Source: Flavobacteriaceae bacterium | GTDB lineage: Bacteria > Bacteroidota > Bacteroidia > Flavobacteriales > Flavobacteriaceae | Reading direction: 5' to 3' | DNA: 64,000 nt | Assembly: GCA_021647885.1 (NCBI GenBank) | Contig: JAKITV010000003.1 | Location: 1-64,000 of the forward strand | Shown here: positions 19,242 through 28,258 of the stretch, piece by piece | Numbering within the stretch: the first letter of the stretch is position 1 | Layout of the letters: the number at the start of each line of letters is the position of its first letter | Made by a program: the position numbers and the translations under genes | Notes under the pieces: generated by a model | Told to the model about the DNA's origin: nothing | The model's input: the letters and a program-made list of their open reading frames with translations, nothing else | The model's database searches: none

Positions 19242-19997
19242 TTACTGGTTTAGTATATAGTTTTCTAGTTGTTTTAAACTAATTCTATGTTCATAAATCG
19301 CTTTACCAATAATAACGCCTTCGCAACCCAATTCTGCCAGTTTTGGCAAGTCTTCAAAAGTTGAAATACCTCCAGAGGCTATCAATTTTAATTTATTAGT
19401 TCTCGACTGCGCTCGAACTGACATACAGCATTTTTCTAATATTCTTTTGTATAAATTAAACGAAGGCCCTTCAAGCATTCCATCTTTTGAAATATCTGTA
19501 CAGATTACATACTCAATACCTTTAGCCTTATAATCTTGAATAAAAGGAATTACTTTTAGATTACTTTGCTCTTGCCAACCACTAACAGCAATTGTTTCAT
19601 TATAACAATCTGCACCTAGAATAATTTTTTTTGAACCATACTTAGAAATCCAAGATTCAAAAACATCAGGATCTTTTACTGCAATGCTACCACCTGTTAC
19701 CTGATTTGCTCCGGAGTTAAATGCAATATGCAAGTCTTCATTTGTTTTTAGACCACCACCAAAATCAATCTTTAAACTGGTTTTGGATGCTATTTGTTCT
19801 AATACATTGTAATTTATTATATGACTTGCTTTTGCGCCATCCAAATCAACAACATGCAAATATTGCATACCAGATGCTTCAAAAGCCTTGGCTACTTCTA
19901 AAGGGTTCTCATTATATACTTTTTTAGTACTAAAATCACCTTTAGTGAGTCGTACACATTTACCGTCTATAATATCTATTGCTGGTATAATTCTCAT
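19242..19997 (-). CDS. hisA: ProFAR isomerase (HisA) carrying an in-frame palindromic insertion
   Basis: 251 residues, about ten longer than most HisA. The barrel isomerises ProFAR to PRFAR. Catalytic Asp8 is in [10 protein letters not shown] and the second is Asp130 in LGADCYN. Phosphate loops DFGGGLKT and ASGGIST are intact. The insertion is [12 protein letters not shown] at residues 190-201, just before the LKLIASGG strand. It is encoded by a copy of a palindromic repeat that elsewhere lies between genes. The reading frame stays open through it. The loop position (between helix 6 and strand 7) suggests the enzyme can tolerate it; activity is inferred, not shown. Confidence 0.95.
   Translation of the reverse strand: MRIIPAIDIIDGKCVRLTKGDFSTKKVYNENPLEVAKAFEASGMQYLHVVDLDGAKASHIINYNVLEQIASKTSLKIDFGGGLKTNEDLHIAFNSGANQVTGGSIAVKDPDVFESWISKYGSKKIILGADCYNETIAVSGWQEQSNLKVIPFIQDYKAKGIEYVICTDISKDGMLEGPSFNLYKRILEKCCMSVRAQSRTNKLKLIASGGISTFEDLPKLAELGCEGVIIGKAIYEHRISLKQLENYILNQ
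19395..19430 (-). repeat. Palindromic element inside hisA (family 2)
   Basis: AGTTC (19398-19402) pairs with GAACT (19415-19419), with TCGACTGCGCTC between them, followed by GACA. This is the same family as the intergenic copy at 20052-20077 (TCGACTGCGCTC core, then TGACA). Read on the minus strand it encodes about ten in-frame residues of His[11 protein letters not shown], without a stop. Confidence 0.85.
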
Positions 19998-20000
19998 AAT

Positions 20001-20022
20001 ATTTCCTGCGCAGGCAGGAATC
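20001..20022. repeat. Dispersed palindrome, family 1
   Basis: TTCCTGC (20003-20009) pairs with GCAGGAA (20014-20020) around a 4-nt GCAG loop. It lies in the hisH-hisA gap, 4 bp upstream of the hisA start codon. Confidence 0.75.
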
Positions 20023-20051
20023 TTTTTAATTATTAATTATTTTCAATTTAA

Positions 20052-20077
20052 ACACTTCGACTGCGCTCAGTGTGACA
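20052..20077. repeat. Dispersed palindrome, family 2 (TCGACTGCGCTC core)
   Basis: ACACT and AGTGT flank the core TCGACTGCGCTC, followed by GACA. It directly abuts the hisH stop codon in the hisH-hisA gap. This is the intergenic counterpart of the copy inside hisA. Confidence 0.75.
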
Positions 20078-20659
20078 CTAAAGCGTTAAAAAGTTCTTCA
20101 ATATTTTCTCACCTGCAATGCTACTTTTCTCAGGGTGGAACTGTACGCCATAGAAATTTTCATGTTGTAAAGCTGACGCATAATTGGTTTCGTAATTTGT
20201 TGTAGCAATAGTTTCTTTACATTGTTCAGCATAATAACTATGCACTAAATACATATATTCATTGTTTTTTATTCCTGAAAATAAATCTGATTTCAAATCC
20301 CTAATGGTATTCCAGCCCATTTGTGGCACTTTAACTTTATTTGAAAAGCGCTTAATATTTACATTAAAAACACCTAATCCGGAAGTATCCCCTTCTTCTG
20401 TATGCTTACAGAGTAATTGCATGCCAAGACAGATACCTAAAACTGGCTGTTTTAACTTCGGAATAAGTTTATCCAACTGTGACTCTTTAAGCATCATCAT
20501 AGCATTACTGGCTTCACCTACTCCTGGAAAAATAACTTTATCGGCATTTAAAATTTCCTCAGGATTATTGGTAAGCATCGCATCAATACCTAAGCGCTTA
20601 AAAGCAAATTGAATGCTTTTTATATTTCCTGCACCATAATCTATTATTACTAGTTTCAA
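20078..20659 (-). CDS. hisH: Imidazole glycerol phosphate synthase glutaminase subunit
   Basis: 193 residues from a TTG start at 20659 (MKLVIIDYGAGNIKS). It supplies ammonia from glutamine to HisF. The Cys nucleophile is in VLGICLGMQLL and the His-Glu pair is in GVQFHPEKS. An ATG at 20722 is in frame, but the added 21 residues (MLCHSCESRNPF...) are simply translation of the palindromic repeat at 20692-20715. I therefore reject that longer form. The TTG choice rests on family alignment from memory. Confidence 0.93.
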   Translation of the reverse strand: MKLVIIDYGAGNIKSIQFAFKRLGIDAMLTNNPEEILNADKVIFPGVGEASNAMMMLKESQLDKLIPKLKQPVLGICLGMQLLCKHTEEGDTSGLGVFNVNIKRFSNKVKVPQMGWNTIRDLKSDLFSGIKNNEYMYLVHSYYAEQCKETIATTNYETNYASALQHENFYGVQFHPEKSSIAGEKILKNFLTL

Positions 20660-20691
20660 AATAATTTTTTTATTAATTAAACTCTTAAATG

Positions 20692-20715
20692 GATTCCTGC
20701 TTTCGCAGGAATGAC
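20692..20715. repeat. Dispersed palindrome, family 1
   Basis: GATTCCTGC, TTTC loop, GCAGGAATGAC: same stem as at 16981-17004. It lies in the hisB-hisH gap and creates a misleading in-frame N-terminal extension of hisH. Confidence 0.8.
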
Positions 20716-20722
20716 AAAGCAT

Positions 20723-21856
20723 CTACAGAACTCCTTTTGTTGATGGCAAAATCATTTTTTCCACATCACGTTTTACTGCCATTTTTATAGACTTAGCAAA
20801 GGCCTTAAAAATAGCTTCAATTTTATGGTGTTCATTTCCACCTTCTGCCTTAATATTTAAATTACACTTAGCACCATCTGTAAAGGATTTAAAAAAATGC
20901 AAAAACATTTCTGTTGGCATTTTCCCTATCATTTCACGATTAAATTCTGCTTCCCAAACCAGCCAATTCCTCCCTCCAAAATCCATAGCGACTTGTGCCA
21001 AACAGTCATCCATTGGTAAACAGAAACCATAACGTTCAATACCTAGTTTATTTCCTAGAACAGTATTAATTAGTTTGCCTAAAGCAATGGCTGTATCTTC
21101 GATGGTGTGGTGCTCATCAACTTCTAAATCGCCCACAACATTGATATTTAAATCTAACTGACCATGACGTGCAATTTGGTCTAGCATATGATCAAAAAAA
21201 ACTATGCCTGTACTAATATTGCTTTTTCCAGTTCCGTCTAGATTTAATTCTATTTTAATCTTAGTTTCGTTAGTGTTTCTTGTGATACTTCCTGTACGCT
21301 CTTTAGCTTTTAAAAACTTGTAAATTTCTTCCCAATCATTGCTTTCTAAAGCGATAAAACTGTCTAACACATCACGTTTTACTGTAACTTCATTTTCCCC
21401 TAAATTGGTATTGTTATTTATAAAGATGCCTTTGCTACCAAGGTTTTTTGCTAATTCAACATCAGTTAAGCGGTCACCTATAACATATGAGTTTTCTAAA
21501 TCGTATTCTTTAGAAAAATATTGGGTTAATAATCCTGTATGTGGTTTTCTTGTTGGTGCATTATCTTCAGGAAAAGTTCTATCTATGAATTGCGCTGCAA
21601 ATTCAACCCCTTCATTTTTAAAGGTTTGAATTACAAAATTATGAATCGACCAAAAGCTTTCTTCTGGGTTTGCAGTAGTCCCTAAACCATCTTGATTGGT
21701 AACCATAACAATTTCATACTCTAACTCCTTACAAATTTTACTTAAATATTGAAATACCTTTGGATAGAACACTAGTTTCTCCAACGAATCTACTTGTTCG
21801 TCTGCTGGCTCTTTTATGAGTGTGCCGTCTCTATCTATAAATAATACGCGTTTCAT
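20723..21856 (-). CDS. hisB: Histidinol-phosphatase / imidazoleglycerol-phosphate dehydratase
   Basis: 377 residues in the fused HisB form. The HAD phosphatase part (about 1-165) has the [10 protein letters not shown] nucleophile motif, MVTNQDG and [12 protein letters not shown]. The dehydratase part (about 180-377) has [30 protein letters not shown] and [13 protein letters not shown], the repeated Mn-binding HHxxE motifs. It catalyses steps 6 and 8 of the pathway. Its start overlaps the hisC stop by 4 bp, which suggests translational coupling. Confidence 0.96.
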   Translation of the reverse strand: MKRVLFIDRDGTLIKEPADEQVDSLEKLVFYPKVFQYLSKICKELEYEIVMVTNQDGLGTTANPEESFWSIHNFVIQTFKNEGVEFAAQFIDRTFPEDNAPTRKPHTGLLTQYFSKEYDLENSYVIGDRLTDVELAKNLGSKGIFINNNTNLGENEVTVKRDVLDSFIALESNDWEEIYKFLKAKERTGSITRNTNETKIKIELNLDGTGKSNISTGIVFFDHMLDQIARHGQLDLNINVVGDLEVDEHHTIEDTAIALGKLINTVLGNKLGIERYGFCLPMDDCLAQVAMDFGGRNWLVWEAEFNREMIGKMPTEMFLHFFKSFTDGAKCNLNIKAEGGNEHHKIEAIFKAFAKSIKMAVKRDVEKMILPSTKGVL

Positions 21857-22905
21857 GTTAGTATTTTTAATATGTTTATTAATTCTTGATTATCTTGCGG
21901 TGTACCAACTGTTACCCGAATACAATTTTCGCATAGGCGTTGTGTACTACGGTTTCTTATTACAATTCCTTTTTCTAACAACTGATTATATCGCTTACTA
22001 GCATTGTCAACTTTTATCAATAAAAAGTTTGCATCTGACGGATAAATAGTCTCAATAAAATCAATGTTTTCTAATTCAATCCTAAGTAATTCTCGTTGTG
22101 TTTTGAGTAACTCTACTTGTGTTTCAATAATTTTACTATCTGATAATTGCTCAATGGCTTTTTGTTGTGTTAGAGTATTGACATTATAAGGTGGTTTAAT
22201 TTTATTTAGTACCGCAGTTATTTCTACTGAAGCATAGCATATCCCAAGTCTTATTCCTGCCATTCCATATGCTTTAGATAAGGTTTGCGTTACAATTAAA
22301 TTTGGAAATTCATTCAACCTACATAACCAGCTCTCTTCTTCAGAAAAATCAATATAAGCCTCGTCAATAACAACAATGCCATTAAAATTGTTAATTAAAG
22401 TTTCTATTTTGTCTTTGTCAAAGCTATTAGCCGTTGGATTATTTGGTGAACAAATAAATAGTAACTTACTGTTATTGTTCTGTTTATTTAACACGTTTTT
22501 AACCAATGGTTGAAATATACTTGATAAAGAAACTTCTAATACATCAACAGCATTTATATTAGCCAATACCTCATACATACCATAAGTTGGTGGAAGCGTG
22601 ATTATATTATCTTGGTTTGGTTCGCAGAAAGCTCTAAAAATTAAATCTAAAACTTCATCGCTACCATTACCTATAAGAATATTATCAATAGATACATTCC
22701 TTTGTGTTGCCAAGATAGACTTCAAACGAGTTTGCTGAGGGTCTGGATAACGATTTACACCATTCTCAATTGGGTTTTCGTTAGCGTCTAGAAAAATCAT
22801 ATTTTTAACTGTTCCCATATATTCATCTCTTGCGGATGCATATGGTTTCATTCGTTTGACATTTGGTCTTACCAGATTTTTAATATTTGTCTTTGTAGTA
22901 TTCAT
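21853..22905 (-). CDS. hisC: Histidinol-phosphate aminotransferase
   Basis: 350 residues, class II PLP aminotransferase, normal length. [15 protein letters not shown] binds the cofactor phosphate, CSPNNPTAN and IDEAYIDFS are PLP-contacting motifs, and [16 protein letters not shown] contains the Schiff-base Lys. It makes histidinol phosphate from imidazole acetol phosphate and glutamate. A palindromic repeat lies in the gap to hisD upstream; downstream it overlaps hisB by 4 bp. Confidence 0.96.
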   Translation of the reverse strand: MNTTKTNIKNLVRPNVKRMKPYASARDEYMGTVKNMIFLDANENPIENGVNRYPDPQQTRLKSILATQRNVSIDNILIGNGSDEVLDLIFRAFCEPNQDNIITLPPTYGMYEVLANINAVDVLEVSLSSIFQPLVKNVLNKQNNNSKLLFICSPNNPTANSFDKDKIETLINNFNGIVVIDEAYIDFSEEESWLCRLNEFPNLIVTQTLSKAYGMAGIRLGICYASVEITAVLNKIKPPYNVNTLTQQKAIEQLSDSKIIETQVELLKTQRELLRIELENIDFIETIYPSDANFLLIKVDNASKRYNQLLEKGIVIRNRSTQRLCENCIRVTVGTPQDNQELINILKILT

Positions 22906-22923
22906 TTAATCTTTAATGATGAG

Positions 22924-22945
22924 ACCTCTCGACTGCTCTCGAGGT
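22924..22945. repeat. Dispersed palindrome, family 2 variant
   Basis: ACCTC and GAGGT flank a TCGACTGCTCTC core, a one-base variant of the TCGACTGCGCTC core of family 2. It lies in the hisD-hisC gap. Confidence 0.65.
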
Positions 22946-22956
22946 GATGGTTATTT

Positions 22957-24240
22957 CTATTTTAAATCATTCAACCTTATAGTAACTGCATTCTTGTGCG
23001 CTTGAAGTCCTTCTGCTTCAGCCATTAGTTCTATAGTATTTCCAATATTTAGTAAACCTGCTTTTGAAATCTTTTGGAACGTTATACTTTTAGTGAAACT
23101 ATCTAAATTCACTCCAGAATAGGCTTTGCTATATCCATTCGTTGGTAGCGTATGATTGGTTCCTGATGCATAATCTCCTGCGCTTTCTGGTGTGTAATTA
23201 CCAATAAATACAGAGCCTGCATTTATAATACCATTCACATAAAACATACTATTCTCAGTACAGATAATAAAATGTTCTGATCCATATTCATTTATTAAAT
23301 CGAGAGCAATTTCATTAGTCTTTACATAAATTAACTTAGAATTAGCAATGGCTTTTTCGGCAATAGCTTTTCGTGGTAAAACCTGTATTTGTTTGTCTAT
23401 TTCTTGTGTAACATTCTTAATTAATTCTTTTGAAGTTGACACTAAAATAACCTGACTATCTGTACCGTGTTCAGCTTGACTTAATAAATCGGATGCTACA
23501 TAAGCTGCATTAGCCGAATCATCTGCAACGACAAGCAATTCACTAGGTCCTGCAGGCATATCTATTGCCACTCCGTATTTTGTTGCGAGTTGTTTTGCAA
23601 CCGTTACAAATTGATTTCCTGGGCCAAATATTTTATAAACTTTTGGAATAGTTGCTGTACCAAACGTTAATGCAGCGATAGCTTGTATGCCTCCAACTTT
23701 AATTATTTTGGTTACACCACAAAGCTGTGCTGCATATAAGATTTCACTGGCAATTTTACCCTCTATATTTGGAGGTGTACATAGTATAATTTCTTTACAG
23801 CCTGCAATTTTCGCAGGAATGGCTAACATTAAAACCGTTGAGAACAAAGGCGCAGTTCCTCCTGGAATATATAATCCAATTTTTTCTATTGGTCGTTTTT
23901 CTTGCCAACACTGCACACCCTTAGAAGTTTCTAATTCCACTCTAGCTGTTTTTTGGGCATTATGAAAGACCTCAATGTTTTGTTTTGCAATATTGATAGC
24001 ATCTTTTAGCTCTTGAGAAATATCTTTTGAAGCCTCTTGCACTTCAGTTTTTGTGACAAGATTATTTTTCAATACTACACCATCAAATATTGATGTGTAT
24101 TTTGAAATGGCAACATCACCATGTTGCTCCACATCTTTAAATATTTGATTGACTGTACTTTCAATATCTTCAACTGATTGTGTTGGACGTTGTAATAAAA
24201 CAGACCATATTTCCTTCTTTGGATTTATAATTGTTTTCAT
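22957..24240 (-). CDS. hisD: Histidinol dehydrogenase
   Basis: 427 residues, the usual size. A zinc enzyme performing the last two steps, histidinol to histidine with two NAD. IGLYIPGGTAPLFSTVLM, KIFGPGNQFVTVAK, DMPAGPSELLVVAD and LLSQAEHGTDSQVILVS (Zn and catalytic region) are all present. YTPESAGDYASGTNHTLPT is the C-terminal signature. It starts 1 bp after the hisG stop. Confidence 0.97.
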   Translation of the reverse strand: MKTIINPKKEIWSVLLQRPTQSVEDIESTVNQIFKDVEQHGDVAISKYTSIFDGVVLKNNLVTKTEVQEASKDISQELKDAINIAKQNIEVFHNAQKTARVELETSKGVQCWQEKRPIEKIGLYIPGGTAPLFSTVLMLAIPAKIAGCKEIILCTPPNIEGKIASEILYAAQLCGVTKIIKVGGIQAIAALTFGTATIPKVYKIFGPGNQFVTVAKQLATKYGVAIDMPAGPSELLVVADDSANAAYVASDLLSQAEHGTDSQVILVSTSKELIKNVTQEIDKQIQVLPRKAIAEKAIANSKLIYVKTNEIALDLINEYGSEHFIICTENSMFYVNGIINAGSVFIGNYTPESAGDYASGTNHTLPTNGYSKAYSGVNLDSFTKSITFQKISKAGLLNIGNTIELMAEAEGLQAHKNAVTIRLNDLK

Positions 24241-24241
24241 A

Positions 24242-25099
24242 CTAAATAACCATTTTTTCTATTGGACAAACCAAAATGCCTTGTGCTCCTTTTAATTTTA
24301 ATTCATCAATAATTTCCCAAAATTGATTTTTGTTTATTACAGAATGTACAGAGCTCCATCCCTTTTCAGCTAGTGGTAGAACGGTTGGACTTCTCATCCC
24401 TGGAAGCACATTAATAATTGCTTCTAATTTATCGTTAGGTGCATTCAATAAAATATACTTTGAATTTCTACCCTTTAAAACCGATTTAATCCGGAATTGA
24501 ATTTTGCTTAGAACTTCCTGATTATCTCTTGATATTTTAGGAGACACCGCCAAAACGGCTTCGGATTTAAGAATAATATCTTCTTCTTTCAAATTGTTTT
24601 TAAATAATGTGCTTCCACTAGATACAATATCAACAATGGCATCGGCAAGCCCAATATTAGGAGCGATTTCTACCGAACCATTGATGATGTGAAGATTTGC
24701 ATTAACACTATTGTCTTCTAGAAATTTGCAAACTGTGTTTGGGTAGGAGGTTGCAATTTGTTTACCCTCTAAATCTTTAATGCTGTTATATGACATTGAT
24801 TTGGGTACAGCAACAGAAACTCTACACTTTGAAAAGCCTAGGTTTTCAATTTTTGAAATATCCTGACCTTTTTCAATCAACACATTTTCACCAATAATTG
24901 CAGCATCAACAACGCCATCTCTTAAATATTGTGGAATATCTCCATTTCTTAAATAGAGGACTTCTAAAGGGAAGTTCTTGGCAGATGCTTTAAGTTGGTC
25001 TTTCCCATTATCTATCGATATTCCTATATCTCGTAGAAGCTTCATAGAATCGTCGTGCAAACGACCCGATTTCTGAACTGCAATTTTTAATTTACTCAT
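24242..25099 (-). CDS. hisG: ATP phosphoribosyltransferase (long form)
   Basis: 285 residues from the ATG at 25099 (MSKLKIAVQKSGRLHDDS). This enzyme commits ATP and PRPP to histidine synthesis. The PRPP site is ADAIVDIVSSGST, and the C-terminal ACT-like domain (about 205-285, with LNAPNDKLEAIINVLPGMRSPTV) marks the histidine-feedback-regulated long form. An upstream in-frame ATG at 25201 would add 34 residues, but that extension translates the attenuator hairpin and a palindromic repeat, so I reject it. First structural gene of the his operon. Confidence 0.95.
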   Translation of the reverse strand: MSKLKIAVQKSGRLHDDSMKLLRDIGISIDNGKDQLKASAKNFPLEVLYLRNGDIPQYLRDGVVDAAIIGENVLIEKGQDISKIENLGFSKCRVSVAVPKSMSYNSIKDLEGKQIATSYPNTVCKFLEDNSVNANLHIINGSVEIAPNIGLADAIVDIVSSGSTLFKNNLKEEDIILKSEAVLAVSPKISRDNQEVLSKIQFRIKSVLKGRNSKYILLNAPNDKLEAIINVLPGMRSPTVLPLAEKGWSSVHSVINKNQFWEIIDELKLKGAQGILVCPIEKMVI

Positions 25100-25156
25100 A
25101 TTGTGCCCGAGAAAGCGGGTATCTTTAATTGTGTTTGAGTAAATCTTGTTGGGGAA

Positions 25157-25177
25157 GATTCCTGCCTGCGCAGGAAT
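25157..25177. repeat. Dispersed palindrome, family 1
   Basis: ATTCCTGC, CTGC loop, GCAGGAAT-type stem between the his attenuator and the hisG start. It touches the T-run side of the attenuator hairpin. Confidence 0.75.
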
Positions 25178-25179
25178 AA

Positions 25180-25210
25180 AAAACCCGTTTGATTTGCTCA
25201 AACGGGTTTT
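25180..25210 (-). terminator. his attenuator terminator hairpin
   Basis: On the minus strand AAAACCCGTTTGA pairs with TCAAACGGGTTTT (13 bp) around a GCAAA loop and is followed by T residues. It lies between the His-rich leader peptide and hisG. The 5' arm, CCCGTTTGAG (25197-25206), can alternatively pair with CTCAAGTAGG at the end of the leader ORF (25245-25254). That pairing has nine of ten positions including two wobbles. This gives an antiterminator when ribosomes stall on His codons. Confidence 0.88.
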
Positions 25211-25240
25211 AAAATATATTAGTTTTTATTCAATACATCT

Positions 25241-25297
25241 TCAGCCTACTTGAGTGCAAGTATGAAAATGATGATGATGTAATTGAATAAAATTCAT
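25241..25297 (-). CDS. hisL: his operon leader peptide
   Basis: An 18-codon ORF reading MNFIQLHHHHFHTCTQVG, with five His codons (four in a row). It ends 31 bp before the attenuator hairpin and 141 bp before hisG. The arrangement follows the classical amino-acid attenuation logic known from enteric hisL: low charged tRNA-His stalls the ribosome, exposing CTCAAGTAGG to pair with the terminator arm. With enough histidine the ribosome reaches the stop, covers that segment and lets the terminator form. The symbol is used by analogy. The ORF is too short to have been found by standard gene calling. Confidence 0.88.
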   Translation of the reverse strand: MNFIQLHHHHFHTCTQVG

Positions 25298-25363
25298 TTT
25301 GTTTTTTTATCTGTACAAATGTTCAGAATTAAAAATTACAATTCCTAATATTTTCAAATAAAT

Positions 25364-26179
25364 TTAGTTATCTCCTAGAATTATTGGCATTCCATTTTTA
25401 CCAGAACCAATAATAACTACTTTGCTATTGTTTGATTCAGCAAGTTTAAGGGTTGCTTCTATCCCTTTATCTTGAAGAATCTTATCTGTAAGTGATGCAC
25501 TTAAAATACGGTTTGCATCAGCTTTACCTTGAGCTTCAATAACTTGTTTTTGCGCTTCTTTATCGGCAGTAATTAATCTGAATTCATACTCCAAACTTTC
25601 TTGCTCTTGCTTTAATTTACGCTCAATGGCATCTTTAATTGTATTTGGCAGAGTAACATCTCTAACTAAAATCTCGTTTAATTGTACAAATTGACCTTCT
25701 ACAATTTTTTTAGTTTCAATATAAATTTCTTCTTGTATTGCATCACGTTTGCTAGAATATAACTGTTCTGGTGTATAACGTCCAACAACACTTCTTGCAG
25801 CACTTCTAATAGCTGGTTGCAAAACTCTAGACACATAACTTTGTCCTTTTTCTTGATGCAACCTTCCTAAATTTGAGTAGTCTGGTGTAAACCAAGCAGA
25901 TGCTTCTAATTTAATCTCAAGTCCGTTAGAAGATAATACTTGCATGTTCTCAAAAATTTCTTGCTGTCTAACTTCATAAATATACACTTTATTCCAAGGT
26001 GCAACTATGTGAAATCCTTCTCCCATTGCTGGTTCGTCAGTAACAACTCCACCTCCAAAGGTTTTGTATAATACTCCTGCTTGTCCTGAATCTACTGTAA
26101 TTGCAGATTTAGAAATTAATACGATTACTACAATAAAAAATATTATTACAGGCAATGCAATTTTAGGTAATTTTTCCAT
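25364..26179 (-). CDS. SPFH/prohibitin-family membrane protein
   Basis: 271 residues. One N-terminal transmembrane helix (about 8-25) is followed by the band-7 domain (SGQAGVLYKTFGGGV through about 190). A coiled coil rich in E, Q and K follows (KLKQEQESLEYEFRLITADKEAQKQVIEAQGKAD). The TLPNTIKDAIERKLKQEQE motif matches prohibitins. Such proteins form ring-like membrane scaffolds and often influence membrane proteases such as FtsH. It starts 20 bp after the VWA-like gene. Its stop lies 66 bp upstream of the his leader. Confidence 0.88.
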   Translation of the reverse strand: MEKLPKIALPVIIFFIVVIVLISKSAITVDSGQAGVLYKTFGGGVVTDEPAMGEGFHIVAPWNKVYIYEVRQQEIFENMQVLSSNGLEIKLEASAWFTPDYSNLGRLHQEKGQSYVSRVLQPAIRSAARSVVGRYTPEQLYSSKRDAIQEEIYIETKKIVEGQFVQLNEILVRDVTLPNTIKDAIERKLKQEQESLEYEFRLITADKEAQKQVIEAQGKADANRILSASLTDKILQDKGIEATLKLAESNNSKVVIIGSGKNGMPIILGDN

Positions 26180-26199
26180 TATTTTTTTATTTATTTTGG

Positions 26200-28248
26200 T
26201 TAAATGAGTCCATTATATTTTCTTAAAAACCACTCTAATGCTAGACTCAAAGCGATAAGTGCTAATAGATATTTAAAATCGATCAAAGGTACGATATTTT
26301 TACTACTTTTTTGTATAGTTTTAAACCTAACATCATTAATCATATCAGTTATAAGCGACTTGTAATTATCGATAAAATAACTTGTTCCTTTACTGTTAGT
26401 AGCCACTTGTTGCAACTTTGTTACATTGGCATTTAAAAATTGTTGTTCTACATTGTAGTCTAAAATTTTTAAATGTCCAGATTGTTTCATTTCTCCATTG
26501 TTTGCACTTACAATAAAGTCATAATCGGATGGCGAAAAATCACTTAAATTAACTTCGTAAGAATTGTTTTTTAAAATAAATGGTAAGATAGTTATGCTGC
26601 CAGAATCAATGTTCTTTAATGTGATTTTCAAGTTGGCTTTAGCATCAAATACATAATTTTTATTAAAAAATTGAGCAGATATTTTTATCTCTCCAACACC
26701 ATTATAAAATGACTCATAAGCTAAACTTAAACGACTTCTTTTTTTATTTGAAGCTAAATACTGCACAAGTTTACCAATAAAGCTATCAAATTCCTGAAAC
26801 GATTTTTTATTCAAGAAACTTTGAGCTCTCCATTTCCAGATATTTTCACCAAGAAGAATAGCTTCTCTCCTACTATTGTTTTCAAAAGTTACTAATAATG
26901 GTTGTTGTTCTATTGAGTCGTTAAAAACGCGTTTATACAATAGTGTTTCTATTGGTGTTTTAAAGGTTAGGTTACCAAATTCTGATTGTAATGGTGGAAA
27001 TGAATTAAAATCCAAATCATCTATTATAAATGTAGAATAATTAGAATTTAAAGTTGGTTGAAAGTCTTCGGTTAGCAATGTAATCTCTTGAGAGTAATTA
27101 GTCTGTATTCCATTTAAAAATGACCATTGTGTTTTGGTGCCAGTTATTACAAACTTATTGCCTTCAGCTTTTTCAATAGCATTAAAAACCGCTTTAAATT
27201 TAGTGTTTGGCTGGTATAAAATTGAAAGTTGAAAATCATCTTGTCTATCTAAAAACCCATTTGGTTTTAATATAGAAACGCTGCGTTGTTCGTTGCTTTC
27301 AATTGCTTTCTTAAGTGCTCCCAAATCTGGATGAATTATATCACTTACAATGGCAATATTTGTCTTTTCATCTATAATTTCTACAGCAAATGGTTTAACA
27401 TTATTAACTTTATTTTGCTCTGATTCTAAAGGAACAATGACAGCGCTATACGTGTTAACTCCTACTCTATTTGCAGGAAGTGATAAGTTTACGACGTGAG
27501 AGTTTTGTGATTTAGAAAAGCTTAAATTTTTCTTGAAAACCGTAGAATTCCCAGAGGTTATTATTAATTGTGTGCTTACATTTTGTGAGCCATTATAGAT
27601 TGCAATAATTTCGACTGGAAATTTATTCTTTAAATAGGAATATTTATTCACATTTAATTGCTGAATTTTTAAATCGGAATATGTAATTGTATCACCAAGA
27701 ATTATAGGAAATATTGGCTGTTTATATTTTAGTGATTCGAATTCATAATCTTTACCATAGGTTTGATTGCCATCAGTTATCAATACAATTGGAGCAACTG
27801 TGTTTTTATATATTTGGGATAGGTTTCCAAAAATGTTCGCAATATCACTTTGTGTTTCATCAAAATTTAATGAATCTAACTGTTTAAAATCTTTTCCAAA
27901 TTTGTAATACTCTACATTAAAGTTTTCATTTAATGATTTGTCTTGTTTTAAATTATCAATTAATTGCTCAACATTTTCAGTTTTTTTTAAATGTTTTATA
28001 GATTCTGAATTATCAATAGCAACTATAAGATTGGGTTTTTCGTTATAGAATTTGGTTTGCTCAAATTTTGGGTTTATAAGTAATAACAATACTGAAAACA
28101 GCGTAACGAATCTTAAAAAAGCAAAAACTTTATTTAAACTATTTTTTTTAGCTTTATATAAATACTGAAACAGCGCTAATAAAAGCGCTGCTATTCCAGC
28201 TAGGATTATATATATTAAAGTATGTGTTTCCATAAGAAACTTTTGCAT
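26200..28248 (-). CDS. VWA-domain-like membrane protein
   Basis: About 682 residues; METHTLIYI 15 bp downstream is an equally good start. There are two N-terminal transmembrane helices (about 10-30 and 43-60) and one near the C-terminus (IDFKYLLALIALSLALEWFL). After the second helix comes LIVAIDNSESI, a MIDAS-like DxSxS variant. PIVLITDGNQTYGKDY then gives the second VWA motif. The middle is a predicted beta-rich extracytoplasmic part. Similar proteins sit beside aerotolerance-type operons in Bacteroidota; the role here is unknown. A diverged palindrome precedes it. Confidence 0.7.
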   Translation of the reverse strand: MQKFLMETHTLIYIILAGIAALLLALFQYLYKAKKNSLNKVFAFLRFVTLFSVLLLLINPKFEQTKFYNEKPNLIVAIDNSESIKHLKKTENVEQLIDNLKQDKSLNENFNVEYYKFGKDFKQLDSLNFDETQSDIANIFGNLSQIYKNTVAPIVLITDGNQTYGKDYEFESLKYKQPIFPIILGDTITYSDLKIQQLNVNKYSYLKNKFPVEIIAIYNGSQNVSTQLIITSGNSTVFKKNLSFSKSQNSHVVNLSLPANRVGVNTYSAVIVPLESEQNKVNNVKPFAVEIIDEKTNIAIVSDIIHPDLGALKKAIESNEQRSVSILKPNGFLDRQDDFQLSILYQPNTKFKAVFNAIEKAEGNKFVITGTKTQWSFLNGIQTNYSQEITLLTEDFQPTLNSNYSTFIIDDLDFNSFPPLQSEFGNLTFKTPIETLLYKRVFNDSIEQQPLLVTFENNSRREAILLGENIWKWRAQSFLNKKSFQEFDSFIGKLVQYLASNKKRSRLSLAYESFYNGVGEIKISAQFFNKNYVFDAKANLKITLKNIDSGSITILPFILKNNSYEVNLSDFSPSDYDFIVSANNGEMKQSGHLKILDYNVEQQFLNANVTKLQQVATNSKGTSYFIDNYKSLITDMINDVRFKTIQKSSKNIVPLIDFKYLLALIALSLALEWFLRKYNGLI

Positions 28249-28258
28249 TTCAGCAAAA

